In this document: positions 1 to 6,706 of the stretch, in pieces
How the letters are laid out: every line of letters starts with the position of its first letter
Numbering within the stretch: position 1 is the stretch's first letter
From: an uncultured Collinsella sp.
Lineage (GTDB): Bacteria; Actinomycetota; Coriobacteriia; Coriobacteriales; Coriobacteriaceae
Direction: 5' to 3'
Length of the DNA stretch: 41,226 bases
Assembly: GCA_900542085.1 (NCBI GenBank)
Contig: UQMK01000019.1
Location: 1-41,226, forward strand
The notes under the pieces: generated by a model
Database searches by the model: none
Told to the model about the DNA's origin: nothing
Seen by the model: only the letters and a program-made list of their open reading frames with translations
Made by a program: the position numbers and the translations under genes

Positions 1-54
1 GCTCGCACGGAGAGCACATTAAGTGCTCTCCGGCTCGTGCGGAACTCGCGATCG
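1..54. repeat. Left copy of a 54-bp inverted repeat
   Basis: These bases reappear in reverse complement at 2211-2264 with a single mismatch (53 of 54). The repeat contains its own hairpin: arms 9-17 and 23-31 (GGAGAGCAC / GTGCTCTCC) around ATTAA. The two copies bracket the toxin-antitoxin-like gene pair. The window starts at the first base of the repeat, so its full extent on this side is unknown. Confidence 0.9.
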
Positions 55-98
55 ATGTTGCCCCATACGCCCGCCCAGGTCCTTAGATAACGTTGCTT

Positions 99-127
99 GC
101 GAACGTCGCTTTGCCCGTTCGCTTTTT
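99..127 (+). terminator. Intrinsic terminator
   Basis: GCGAACG (99-105) pairs with CGTTCGC (116-122) and is followed directly by five T (123-127). It would end a transcript coming from outside the window. Confidence 0.55.
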
Positions 128-166
128 GGTCTGGAGGGCCGGGTGGGCTGAATACTTAGACATGGC

Positions 167-212
167 AAGGGGCTCCCCCGTTAAAGAACGGGGGAGCCCC
201 TTGTTGCGTTTT
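167..212 (+). terminator. Strong intrinsic terminator, copy 1
   Basis: A perfect 16-bp stem (167-182 with 187-202) encloses the loop AAAG and is followed by a T-rich stretch ending in TTTT. Stem and trailing sequence are nearly repeated at 2115-2160, in the same orientation, after the gene pair. Confidence 0.75.
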
Positions 213-236
213 GAATGGTGCGCTTGGCTTTGATGA

Positions 237-264
237 TTGATGATTTTATACGATTCAGTATAAT
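237..264 (+). promoter_or_regulatory. Promoter of the toxin-antitoxin-like operon
   Basis: TTGATG (237-242), a 16-bp spacer and a consensus TATAAT (259-264) form a sigma-70-type promoter about 45 bases before the first gene. The -35 region lies in a tandem ATTGATGA-like repeat (230-243), a plausible operator. Type IV antitoxins of the AbiEi family repress their own promoters, so autoregulation is likely by analogy. Confidence 0.6.
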
Positions 265-311
265 TTCAGATAGACGCTAAAATGTAACCGAAATGAAAAC
301 GGTGATTGTAC

Positions 312-1334
312 ATGCTGATAAACTGCCTCCCAAAAAGACTCTTCTCTTTAGAGCTCGCTATCGACCCGGAGCCAGTTGAGATGCAGATTCCTCGCATGTA
401 TCTTGAGCGGTATTCGCTTCGCTTGGCACGGCTCGGCATGTCTAAACAGGGCCGTTTTATTGTTGCGGAACCAAAGGAACCGCCCAGTGTCATTTCGGCG
501 CGAAATCTCGTCAGTGCGGTGCGCAAGTTAGATGTTCACCCGGTGGTAATTTGCTGGGATGCTATGGATTTAGGTTTTATGCGCGCGCTTTCTTCGGAGG
601 GAATCGCATATATCCGAGATGAGCGAAATGCGTTCCTGCCGTTTATCGGAGCCGTTATTTCCGATGAGGTGCTGGGTGCTTCTCCCGCTGCTCCGCTTTC
701 GCCCCAATCTCAACGAATCGTCCTAAATCTCATTGCGGGACGATGGGTTGACTGCTCCGCCGGCGACCTAGCGCGTCTGTGTGGCAAAAGCGCGGCAAGC
801 GTCAGCGGCTATCTTTCGGAAATCGCCGCTATAGCTCCTGGGTTGATTATGCGGGACGGCAAAAAGCGTATATTGTGCGACGCCGGGCTGTCGACCGAGA
901 CGTTGCTAGATGGGTTTGAGGACTATCTTCGCACGCCAGTTTTAGAGCGAATCCGGCTCAAGAAGGTTATCGAGAGAACAGAGCTACGTGCCGTTGATGC
1001 GCTGCTTTCCGGTGTGTCTGCCCTTAGCTATATGTCCGACCTTGCCCATGAAGACTCTGCTCCAACCATTGCTCTCGAAAAATATCAGCTAGAGGCCTTG
1101 AAAGAGCATATGGGCGACAGATGGCTGGAGGCTCAGTGGTACGAACCGGCGGCAGTTGTGATTGAGGTCTGGTCGTATCCCGTGGACGCGCCGTCCGATA
1201 TTAGTTTTGACGCGACGGGTTTGCAGTGTGTCGACCCGTTTTCCTTATACGTTGCTTGCGCAAAAGCAGATTACAAAGAAGATCGTCTGCTCGACGCGGT
1301 CGAACAGCTCAGGAGGACGATATGTCAAAAGTGA
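312..1334 (+). CDS. Probable AbiEi-like antitoxin/regulator of a type IV toxin-antitoxin pair
   Basis: A 340-residue protein not recognised by strong sequence identity. Its middle part (about residues 133-190) reads as a winged helix-turn-helix (QRIVLNLIAGRWVDCSAGDL, followed by a recognition-helix-like segment). The C-terminal end contains the VDPFSLYVA segment that recalls AbiEi-type antitoxins. The next gene encodes a nucleotidyltransferase and starts inside this one (13-bp overlap), the usual antitoxin-toxin arrangement of AbiE systems. The N-terminal 130 residues before the winged helix are unusual, since AbiEi proteins normally begin with it. ATG 312 is preferred over the TTG at 306; neither has a good ribosome site. 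GC content is lower than in the neighbouring genes, which fits acquired DNA. It could instead be a stand-alone regulator. Confidence 0.55.
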   Translation: MLINCLPKRLFSLELAIDPEPVEMQIPRMYLERYSLRLARLGMSKQGRFIVAEPKEPPSVISARNLVSAVRKLDVHPVVICWDAMDLGFMRALSSEGIAYIRDERNAFLPFIGAVISDEVLGASPAAPLSPQSQRIVLNLIAGRWVDCSAGDLARLCGKSAASVSGYLSEIAAIAPGLIMRDGKKRILCDAGLSTETLLDGFEDYLRTPVLERIRLKKVIERTELRAVDALLSGVSALSYMSDLAHEDSAPTIALEKYQLEALKEHMGDRWLEAQWYEPAAVVIEVWSYPVDAPSDISFDATGLQCVDPFSLYVACAKADYKEDRLLDAVEQLRRTICQK

Positions 1335-2089
1335 GGGGAATAGAGCGATTTGCCGATGCCATGAGCGGCTGTAAAGGCGGTTACGTCCTTATTGGTGGAG
1401 GGGCCTGCAGCGTTCTATTTGACAATGAGGGCGATTCGTTTAGAGCTACTGAAGACTTGGATATCGTCGTAATTGTTGATGGGGAAGGCGTTGAATTCGC
1501 CACTGCATTGTGGGCATTTATCAAAGCTGTCGGATATGAGACTGGGAAGGTCGGCGATGGAAAGTGCACTTACTATCGGTTCTGTTTGCCCGAAGGATCA
1601 AGGCAAGTCCTAGACTATCCCGGCCAAATTGAGCTATTCGCCCGACATCCTGATTTTGTGCTCGAAGATGAAACGAGCGAAGTGGCACCTCTTTCCTTTG
1701 ACGGGGCCGTATCAAGTCTTTCGGCAATTATTCTCGACGATGGCTACTACGAATTTATTCGCGACAACGCAACGAACGTAGAGGGCATTACGTTGCTCGA
1801 TGCGCTCCATATCATTCCCCTCAAGATGCGTGCACACATTGATATCAATAGGAGCTATGAAGAAGGGCGCCATTGCAACGATAAAGATCGACGAAAGCAT
1901 CGCTCGGATATTGTTCGACTTGCGGGTTTGTTGCCGCCTTCGGCTCGCTTGGAGCTAATAGAGCAAATGAGGGCTGACGCCGGAGACTTCTTTGCGGACT
2001 TTTCTTCTTATGTAAATCGGCAGACCGATCGTAAAGAGAGAGCGCGTCTTCAGGACACATTATCGTTTCTCGAAAAGGTCTACCTATAG
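1322..2089 (+). CDS. Nucleotidyltransferase, AbiEii-like putative toxin
   Basis: A 255-residue protein with the signature of a DNA polymerase beta-type nucleotidyltransferase: a GGG turn at residues 25-27 followed by a D-L-D pair (Asp46, Asp48) inside TEDLDIVV. AbiEii toxins use this fold to transfer nucleotides to a cellular target; the target here is unknown. ATG 1322 is chosen because a perfect AGGAGG (1311-1316) precedes it by five bases. The longer reading frame from 1226 has no such site. Translation is probably coupled to the upstream gene, whose last 13 bases it overlaps. A terminator follows at 2115. Alternative: a housekeeping nucleotidyltransferase-like protein without toxin activity. 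Confidence 0.65.
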   Translation: MSKVRGIERFADAMSGCKGGYVLIGGGACSVLFDNEGDSFRATEDLDIVVIVDGEGVEFATALWAFIKAVGYETGKVGDGKCTYYRFCLPEGSRQVLDYPGQIELFARHPDFVLEDETSEVAPLSFDGAVSSLSAIILDDGYYEFIRDNATNVEGITLLDALHIIPLKMRAHIDINRSYEEGRHCNDKDRRKHRSDIVRLAGLLPPSARLELIEQMRADAGDFFADFSSYVNRQTDRKERARLQDTLSFLEKVYL

Positions 2090-2114
2090 GCACCTTGATT
2101 CGTTATGTATGGTG

Positions 2115-2160
2115 AGGGGCTCTCCCGTTTGATGAGCGGGGGAGCCCCTTGTTGCTTTTT
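2115..2160 (+). terminator. Strong intrinsic terminator, copy 2
   Basis: AGGGGCTCTCCCG (2115-2127) pairs with CGGGGGAGCCCCT (2137-2149), with one wobble pair, and a T-rich tail ends in TTTTT at 2156-2160. It ends the toxin-antitoxin-like operon and is a close copy of the terminator at 167-212. Confidence 0.7.
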
Positions 2161-2181
2161 GATTGTCGTAACTAGCCAGAG

Positions 2182-2311
2182 GCTCGCCGGGACGGGACGC
2201 GGGGTTTGGTCGATCGCGAGTTCCGCACGAGCTGGAGAGCACTTAATGTGCTCTCCGTGCGAGCAGGACTGTCCGAGCAGGCGACCAAACCCCGCGCCCC
2301 GTCCCGGCGAG
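2182..2311. repeat. Large nested palindrome (about 130 bp)
   Basis: Outer arms of about 30 bp (2182-2211 and 2282-2311) are reverse complements with one mismatch. Inside them lies the right copy of the 54-bp inverted repeat (2211-2264), which has its own hairpin GGAGAGCAC-TTAAT-GTGCTCTCC. The structure lies between the terminator at 2115 and the end of the convergent manA gene, so as RNA it could stop transcription from either side. As DNA it resembles a REP/BIME-like or small non-autonomous element. Confidence 0.8.
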
Positions 2312-2329
2312 CGCTTGGGGACCGGTGGC

Positions 2330-3262
2330 CTACAGGTGGCTGATGATCAGTTCCATCTTGCCTTCGAGGTCAATGGAGCTGACGGTGCTTGGAGCCAGCA
2401 GATGGCTTCCCTTGTGGACGGGGTCGCCGCAGACGGTGCCTTCGCCGTCGATGACCGACAGGCACATGAAGGGCCAGCGCTGGTCGAGGGTTTTGCTGCC
2501 GTCGACGCGCACACGATCGACGGTGTAGCAGGAGTTAGACTCGAGCTCGGTCACGCCGTTCACCTCGGGCGCGGTCACCGTGCCGTCGGTCGGAGCCTGA
2601 ACGTCAAAATCGATGCAGTCGAGGCTCTGCTCAATGTGCAGTGGGCGCAGCTTGCCGTCGGTGCCGGGACGGTCGTAGTCGTACAGGCGATACGTCACGT
2701 CGCTCGACTGCTGCGTCTCCAAAATGAGCGTGCCGGTCTTGATGGCGTGCACGGTACCGGAATCAATCTGGAAAAAGTCGCCCTTGTGAATCGGCAACAC
2801 GTTGAGCATGTCGTCCCAACGTCCTTCCTCGATCATTTGTGCGGCCTCGGCGCGGTCCTTGGCACGCTGGCCGACGATGATCGTGGCGTCGGGCTCGCAG
2901 TCCAGCACATACCAACACTCGGTTTTGCCCAGGCTACCGTTCTCGTGCTCGGCAGCGTACTCGTCGTTGGGATGAATCTGGATCGAAAGGTCGTCCTTGG
3001 CGTCCAGAATCTTAATGAGCAGCGGGAACTCCTTGCCCTCGCAGTTGCCAAAGAGCTCGCGATGCTCGGCCCACAGCCACGACAGCGTGTGGCCGGCATA
3101 CGGGCCCTCCGCAATCTGGCAGTCGCCGTTGGGGTGGGCCGAGATGGCCCAGCACTCACCGATGGGGCCATCGGGAATGTCGTAGCCAAATACGGTTTCG
3201 AGCTGGCGGCCGCCCCAGATCTTCTCGTGGAAGATCGGCGTCAGCTTAATCAAATCGGACAT
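2330..3262 (-). CDS. manA: Mannose-6-phosphate isomerase, class I
   Basis: This enzyme interconverts mannose-6-phosphate and fructose-6-phosphate in the cytoplasm. The 310-residue length fits the short Bacillus-type class I enzymes. Visible family motifs are IWGG near residue 15, QIHPND at 95-100, TECWY at 114-118 and GTVHA at 169-173. His97, Glu115 and His172 stand where the zinc ligands are expected. The start is put at the second of two close ATG codons: the GGGGG ribosome site sits seven bases before it but touches the first ATG (3268). The gene ends beside the large palindrome at 2182-2311. It is followed upstream, on the same strand, by a GntR-type regulator gene, 74 bp away. That regulator may control it, but no shared operator was identified. 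Confidence 0.93.
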   Translation of the reverse strand: MSDLIKLTPIFHEKIWGGRQLETVFGYDIPDGPIGECWAISAHPNGDCQIAEGPYAGHTLSWLWAEHRELFGNCEGKEFPLLIKILDAKDDLSIQIHPNDEYAAEHENGSLGKTECWYVLDCEPDATIIVGQRAKDRAEAAQMIEEGRWDDMLNVLPIHKGDFFQIDSGTVHAIKTGTLILETQQSSDVTYRLYDYDRPGTDGKLRPLHIEQSLDCIDFDVQAPTDGTVTAPEVNGVTELESNSCYTVDRVRVDGSKTLDQRWPFMCLSVIDGEGTVCGDPVHKGSHLLAPSTVSSIDLEGKMELIISHL

Positions 3263-3336
3263 GTTCATACCCCCATTGTGTTGCGCGGGCGCTGCGTAAA
3301 ACTGTTCAAAGCGAGCGCCCGGATGACTACAAAAAC

Positions 3337-4056
3337 CTATGCCAACGTTACGTTGTGCAACTCAAAGCGGTCGCCAACGTTGCGCGAGACCGAATACTCA
3401 AAGGCCGCGCCGCTGTCCAAAAAGCCAATCTGGGTGAGCTCGAGCAGGGGAGAGCCAGGTTTGGTGTCCAGGCGATCGGCTTCTTCCTCGGTTGCTGCCA
3501 CGGCGCGAATGGTACGGTGGAAGCTCGAAATTTTCAGCCCGCATTGCTCGCGGACAAAGCGGTAGACCGATCCGTACAGGTCCTTCTTTTTAAGGCCCGG
3601 AATCAGCTCGAGGGGCATGTAGGTGTACTCGATAACGATGGGCTTCTCGTCGGCCTGACGCACGCGCACGATGTGATAGGCAAAGTCATCCTCGGCAATT
3701 CCCAGCTGGGCTGCGATGTCCGCTGGTGGATTAACAATCGAGAAATCGTAGACCACCGAGGTCACCTTCTCCCCGCGGTGCTCATACGAAAAACCCTGGG
3801 CACGGTCGTTTTTGCCCTGGAAAAACGCCTGGCCGGGAAGTCCCGCCGTGTCCTTAACGTAGGTACCCGATCCACGACGGCTGGTAATAAGACCTTCCTC
3901 GGTGATTTGCTCGATAGCTCGTTTCACGGTGATTTTGGAAACGCTATAGAGCTCGCAGAACTCAACGATGGTGGGAAGCTTGTCGCCCGGTTTAAGAGTG
4001 CCATCCTCGATGCTTCGACGGATATCCGCAGCGATCGTTTCGTATTTGGGAATCAT
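3337..4056 (-). CDS. GntR-family regulator, HutC/UTRA type
   Basis: A 239-residue transcription factor. Residues 1-70 form the GntR winged helix (KLPTIVEFCELYSVSKITVK, then the wing RRGSGTYV). Residues about 95-235 form a UTRA effector-binding domain, which in this family usually senses a phosphorylated sugar or related small molecule. AAAGGGGG precedes the ATG by four bases. It lies upstream of and in line with manA, and divergent from the ROK kinase gene, so it may control either or both. The intervening 340 bp hold palindromes that are candidate operators. The ligand cannot be told from the sequence. Confidence 0.88.
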   Translation of the reverse strand: MIPKYETIAADIRRSIEDGTLKPGDKLPTIVEFCELYSVSKITVKRAIEQITEEGLITSRRGSGTYVKDTAGLPGQAFFQGKNDRAQGFSYEHRGEKVTSVVYDFSIVNPPADIAAQLGIAEDDFAYHIVRVRQADEKPIVIEYTYMPLELIPGLKKKDLYGSVYRFVREQCGLKISSFHRTIRAVAATEEEADRLDTKPGSPLLELTQIGFLDSGAAFEYSVSRNVGDRFELHNVTLA

Positions 4057-4395
4057 GGAACCCCCTTTCCGGCTTGATTGAATATAAAAGAAAGTATAGT
4101 CAACGCCTAGGTATCCCTATTGCGTTTTGAAAAGTTCGAGAAGGATTATGCTAAAAGCCGCTCCGCATATAAAACTAGAGCGCTCTAAACGGATATACAT
4201 GCGAATAATGTCGCGTTGAACAAATTGATTGGTCCGCGGACCGGGGCGAGTCGTTTTACCACCCAGCAAACCGAATCCCATGCCCTGCGTTTCCCCAGAT
4301 AAAACCTGCCAAAATAAACCTGTCCCTTTTTGGTAGGTTTTTGCCTTGGGAGCGGTACCATACAGGCAATGTTTAAACGAGAAAGGTGGGCTCCC
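4057..4395. other. Divergent regulatory interval with three palindromes
   Basis: No gene is supported. The interval holds two perfect 12-bp palindromes, TAGAGCGCTCTA (4176-4187) and GGTCCGCGGACC (4231-4242), and a long hairpin (4301-4341). The first two are candidate operators for the adjacent GntR regulator. Their lengths and symmetry fit dimer binding, but this is inference. Confidence 0.5.
4301..4341. repeat. Palindromic intergenic element with AGGGAC core
   Basis: A 14-bp stem (4301-4314 with 4328-4341, one G:U pair) is followed by TGCC. Its loop contains CCTGTCCCT, which in reverse complement (AGGGACAGG) recalls the AGGGACTG core of the palindromes at 15588 and 16724. It may be a member of a dispersed family, or a terminator protecting the kinase gene from read-through. 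Confidence 0.5.
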
Positions 4396-5349
4396 ATGGA
4401 ACCTAAGCAGTATTACATCGGCATCGACGTCGGCGGCACTTCGGTTAAGGAGGGCCTGTTCGACGAGGACGGCAACCTGCTTGCCAAGGCCAGCGTGCCC
4501 ACGCCTCCCATCGTTGACGCTGCGGGCTTTGCTGCGGTGACCGAGGCTATCGACCAGGTGGTCGCCAAGGCCCAGATTCCGCGTGCCTTTGTGGCGGGCA
4601 TTGGCCTGGCCGTTCCGTGTCCCATCCCGGCATCGGGCGATGCCAAGGTCAAGGCCAACATTGCCATTAACCTGCCCGAGCTGAGGATCGCCATTCAGAA
4701 GCACTGCCCCGACGCGGTCGTTAAATACGAGAATGATGCCAACGCCGCCGCCATGGGCGAGGCCTGGCTCGGCTCTGCCAAGGGCGTACAGAACGTGGTG
4801 ATGGTCACCATCGGTACCGGCGTGGGCGGCGGCGTTATCGTTAACGGCGACGTGGTATCGGGTGTTGTGGGCGCCGGCGGCGAGATTGGCCACATGTGCC
4901 TGAACCCGGCTGAGGAGCGCACCTGCGGCTGTGGCGGCCATGGCCATCTGGAGCAGTATTCCAGCGCCACCGGTGTGGTGAGCAACTACCTTGCCGAGTG
5001 CAAGAAGGCGGGCGTCGAGCCCATTGAGCTCACCGGCCCCTCCGATTCCAAGGACGTGTTCCAGGCCTGCCGCGAGGGCGACAAACTCGCGCTGGCAGCT
5101 GCCGATACCATGGCTGACTATCTCGGCCGTGCTCTGGCACTTATCGCCAACGTGGTCGACCCCGAGATGTTCCTGATCGGTGGCGGCGCGTCCGCTTCGG
5201 CCGATGTCTATCTCGACAAGGTTCGCGAGCACTTTAAGCAGTACGCGCTTTCCGCCTCGCGCGAGACGCCCATTAAGGTCGCTTCGCTCGGCAACGACGC
5301 CGGCATCATCGGTGCCGCATACGTAGCCCTGCGCGCCGCCGCTAAATAG
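4396..5349 (+). CDS. ROK-family glucokinase
   Basis: Predicted cytoplasmic ATP-dependent hexose kinase, most likely acting on glucose. The 317-residue protein has the phosphate-binding motif DVGGT (residues 11-15), the sugar-binding ENDANAA (112-118), the adenosine/phosphate loop TIGTGVGGG (138-146), EIGH (163-166), and the ROK zinc motif CGCGGHGHLE (177-186). In that motif His184 stands where ROK proteins usually have the third cysteine. No DNA-binding domain is fused, so it is an enzyme rather than a ROK repressor. ATG 4396 follows GAAAGGTGGG; the frame is open to 4330 but without a ribosome site. ROK kinases of this type can also act on N-acetylglucosamine, mannose or fructose. Confidence 0.88.
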   Translation: MEPKQYYIGIDVGGTSVKEGLFDEDGNLLAKASVPTPPIVDAAGFAAVTEAIDQVVAKAQIPRAFVAGIGLAVPCPIPASGDAKVKANIAINLPELRIAIQKHCPDAVVKYENDANAAAMGEAWLGSAKGVQNVVMVTIGTGVGGGVIVNGDVVSGVVGAGGEIGHMCLNPAEERTCGCGGHGHLEQYSSATGVVSNYLAECKKAGVEPIELTGPSDSKDVFQACREGDKLALAAADTMADYLGRALALIANVVDPEMFLIGGGASASADVYLDKVREHFKQYALSASRETPIKVASLGNDAGIIGAAYVALRAAAK

Positions 5350-5360
5350 CTGCTGCAAGG

Positions 5361-5420
5361 GGGTCAGGTTACTTTGCACCAACATGGTGCAAAAGGGATG
5401 GCCTTGGCCCCCATACCTGC
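5361..5420. repeat. Palindromic intergenic element
   Basis: TTTGCACCA (5373-5381) and TGGTGCAAA (5385-5393) form a perfect 9-bp stem with an ACA loop, between GGGGTCAGG on the left and a GGCC-rich right flank. It lies in the gap between the glucokinase and pyrophosphatase genes. It lacks a T tract, so it looks more like a dispersed repeat than a terminator. Confidence 0.5.
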
Positions 5421-5515
5421 CACAAAATATGCCGTGGCCCTTCCGTCTGCGAAGGCTCGGCATCGGCGTGCTACCATAGCTACGTCTAAGTACACATATC
5501 AAGTGGAGGATATCC

Positions 5516-6439
5516 ATGGCAAACGTTCTTGTCTTTGGTCACCAGAACCCCGATAACGACGCCATCATGAGCGCCGTCGTCCTGTCCCAGCTGCTCAACC
5601 AGGTTGAGTATGCCGGCAACACCTACGAGGCCTGCGCCCTTGGTCAGCTTCCGGCAGAGTCTGCCAAGCTGCTCGCCGACGCCGGCATCGCCGAGCCCCG
5701 CGTGATCGAGTCCGTCGAGGCCGGTCAGCTCGTCGTCCTCACCGACCACAACGAGTCTGCCCAGTCCGTCGCCGGCCTTAAGGACGCCACGGTCTTTGGC
5801 GTTGTCGATCATCACCGCATCGGCGACTTCGAGACCGCCGGCCCGCTGCACTACATCTGCCTGCCCTGGGGCTCCAGCTGCACCATCGTCACCAAGCTCG
5901 CCGGCGTGCTCGGCGTTGAGCTTTCCGACGTCCAGGCTAAGCTGCTGCTCTCGGCCATGATGACCGACACGCTCATGCTCAAGAGCCCCACCACCACCGA
6001 TGTCGACCGCGCCGTCGCCGCCAAGCTCGGCGAGCAGGTGGGCGTCGACCCGGTCAAGTTTGGCATGGAGGTCTTCCTCACCCGTCCGTCCGGCTCCTTT
6101 ACCGCTGCCGAGATGGTCGGCAACGACATCAAGATGTTCGAGCCCGCCGGCAAGAAGCTGCTCATCGGCCAGTACGAGACTGTCGACAAGACCCGCGCAC
6201 TCGGCATGATCGACGAGATTCGCGAGGCCATGCGCGCCTACGCTGCCGAGAAGGGCGCTGACGGCATTGTCCTGTGCATCACCGACATCATGGAGGAGGG
6301 CTCGCAGGTCCTGCTCGAGGGCGAGACCGAGGCCGCTCAGAAGGGCCTGGGCATTGCCGACGAGCACGACGGCGTCTGGATGCCGGGCGTCCTCTCCCGT
6401 AAGAAGCAGGTCGCTGCCCCCATCATGGCCGCCTGCTAG
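5516..6439 (+). CDS. ppaC: Manganese-dependent inorganic pyrophosphatase (family II)
   Basis: Hydrolyses pyrophosphate to two phosphates in the cytoplasm, driving biosynthetic reactions forward. The 307-residue length is typical of family II enzymes. The N-terminal DHH domain shows GHQNPDNDAI (His9, Asp13, Asp15) and later DHHRIGDF, the manganese ligands. The C-terminal DHHA2 domain ends with SRKKQ, the substrate-binding signature. GTGGAGG precedes the ATG by six bases. An intrinsic terminator follows directly, so it is probably a single-gene transcript. Confidence 0.95.
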   Translation: MANVLVFGHQNPDNDAIMSAVVLSQLLNQVEYAGNTYEACALGQLPAESAKLLADAGIAEPRVIESVEAGQLVVLTDHNESAQSVAGLKDATVFGVVDHHRIGDFETAGPLHYICLPWGSSCTIVTKLAGVLGVELSDVQAKLLLSAMMTDTLMLKSPTTTDVDRAVAAKLGEQVGVDPVKFGMEVFLTRPSGSFTAAEMVGNDIKMFEPAGKKLLIGQYETVDKTRALGMIDEIREAMRAYAAEKGADGIVLCITDIMEEGSQVLLEGETEAAQKGLGIADEHDGVWMPGVLSRKKQVAAPIMAAC

Positions 6440-6458
6440 GTTTAGTTCACTAAACGCC

Positions 6459-6498
6459 ACGACCGGATCGCGGACGCCCCGCGCTCCGGTCGTTTTTT
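6459..6498 (+). terminator. Intrinsic terminator after ppaC
   Basis: ACGACCGGA (6459-6467) pairs with TCCGGTCGT (6485-6493). A GC-rich inner loop can fold further, and the stem runs into a six-T tract (6493-6498). Confidence 0.85.
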
Positions 6499-6637
6499 GT
6501 GCATGGCGCCGCGTCGTCTCTTGGACAGGCGTGCCCGTGCCGTTGGGCAAATAATGTTCAACCTGTGGTTCCGCTTTTCGGCCACGCCTGCGTGCTTGTC
6601 GTGCAGGGTAGGCTAGATGCAAGCGTAATACGTTAGA

Positions 6638-6692
6638 GCGCGGCGCCGCCACTTGGGCGGGCCGTGCTTTTTTAAGACGGGAGCCTTCCCGT
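6638..6692 (+). promoter_or_regulatory. Structured leader of nhaA (terminator-like hairpin plus ribosome-site hairpin)
   Basis: A GC-rich stem (6638-6650 with 6656-6667, one bulge and one wobble) runs into six T (6668-6673), as in an intrinsic terminator. It lies only 34 bases before the nhaA start and has no gene in front of it except ppaC, which already has its own terminator. A second hairpin, ACGGGA-GCCT-TCCCGT (6677-6692), follows at once and ends two bases before the AAGGAG ribosome site. The pair looks like an attenuator. Whether a ligand is sensed cannot be told. Confidence 0.5.
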
Positions 6693-6706
6693 GAAAGGAG
6701 CCGCCC

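Larger units (their letters stand above)
55..311. other. Gene-free leader of the window
   Basis: No coding region is supported here. The stretch holds two intrinsic terminators (99-127 and 167-212), presumably ending a gene that lies upstream of the window, and then the promoter of the first gene pair (237-264). Confidence 0.6.

Noticed and set aside
2105..3565. Long plus-strand open frame across manA
   Set aside because: It is antisense to manA and the GntR gene, which have family motifs and ribosome sites.
6500..6706. Named sodium or lithium riboswitch before nhaA
   Set aside because: Only the terminator-like fold was seen. The conserved cores of known classes could not be matched by eye, so no class is claimed.
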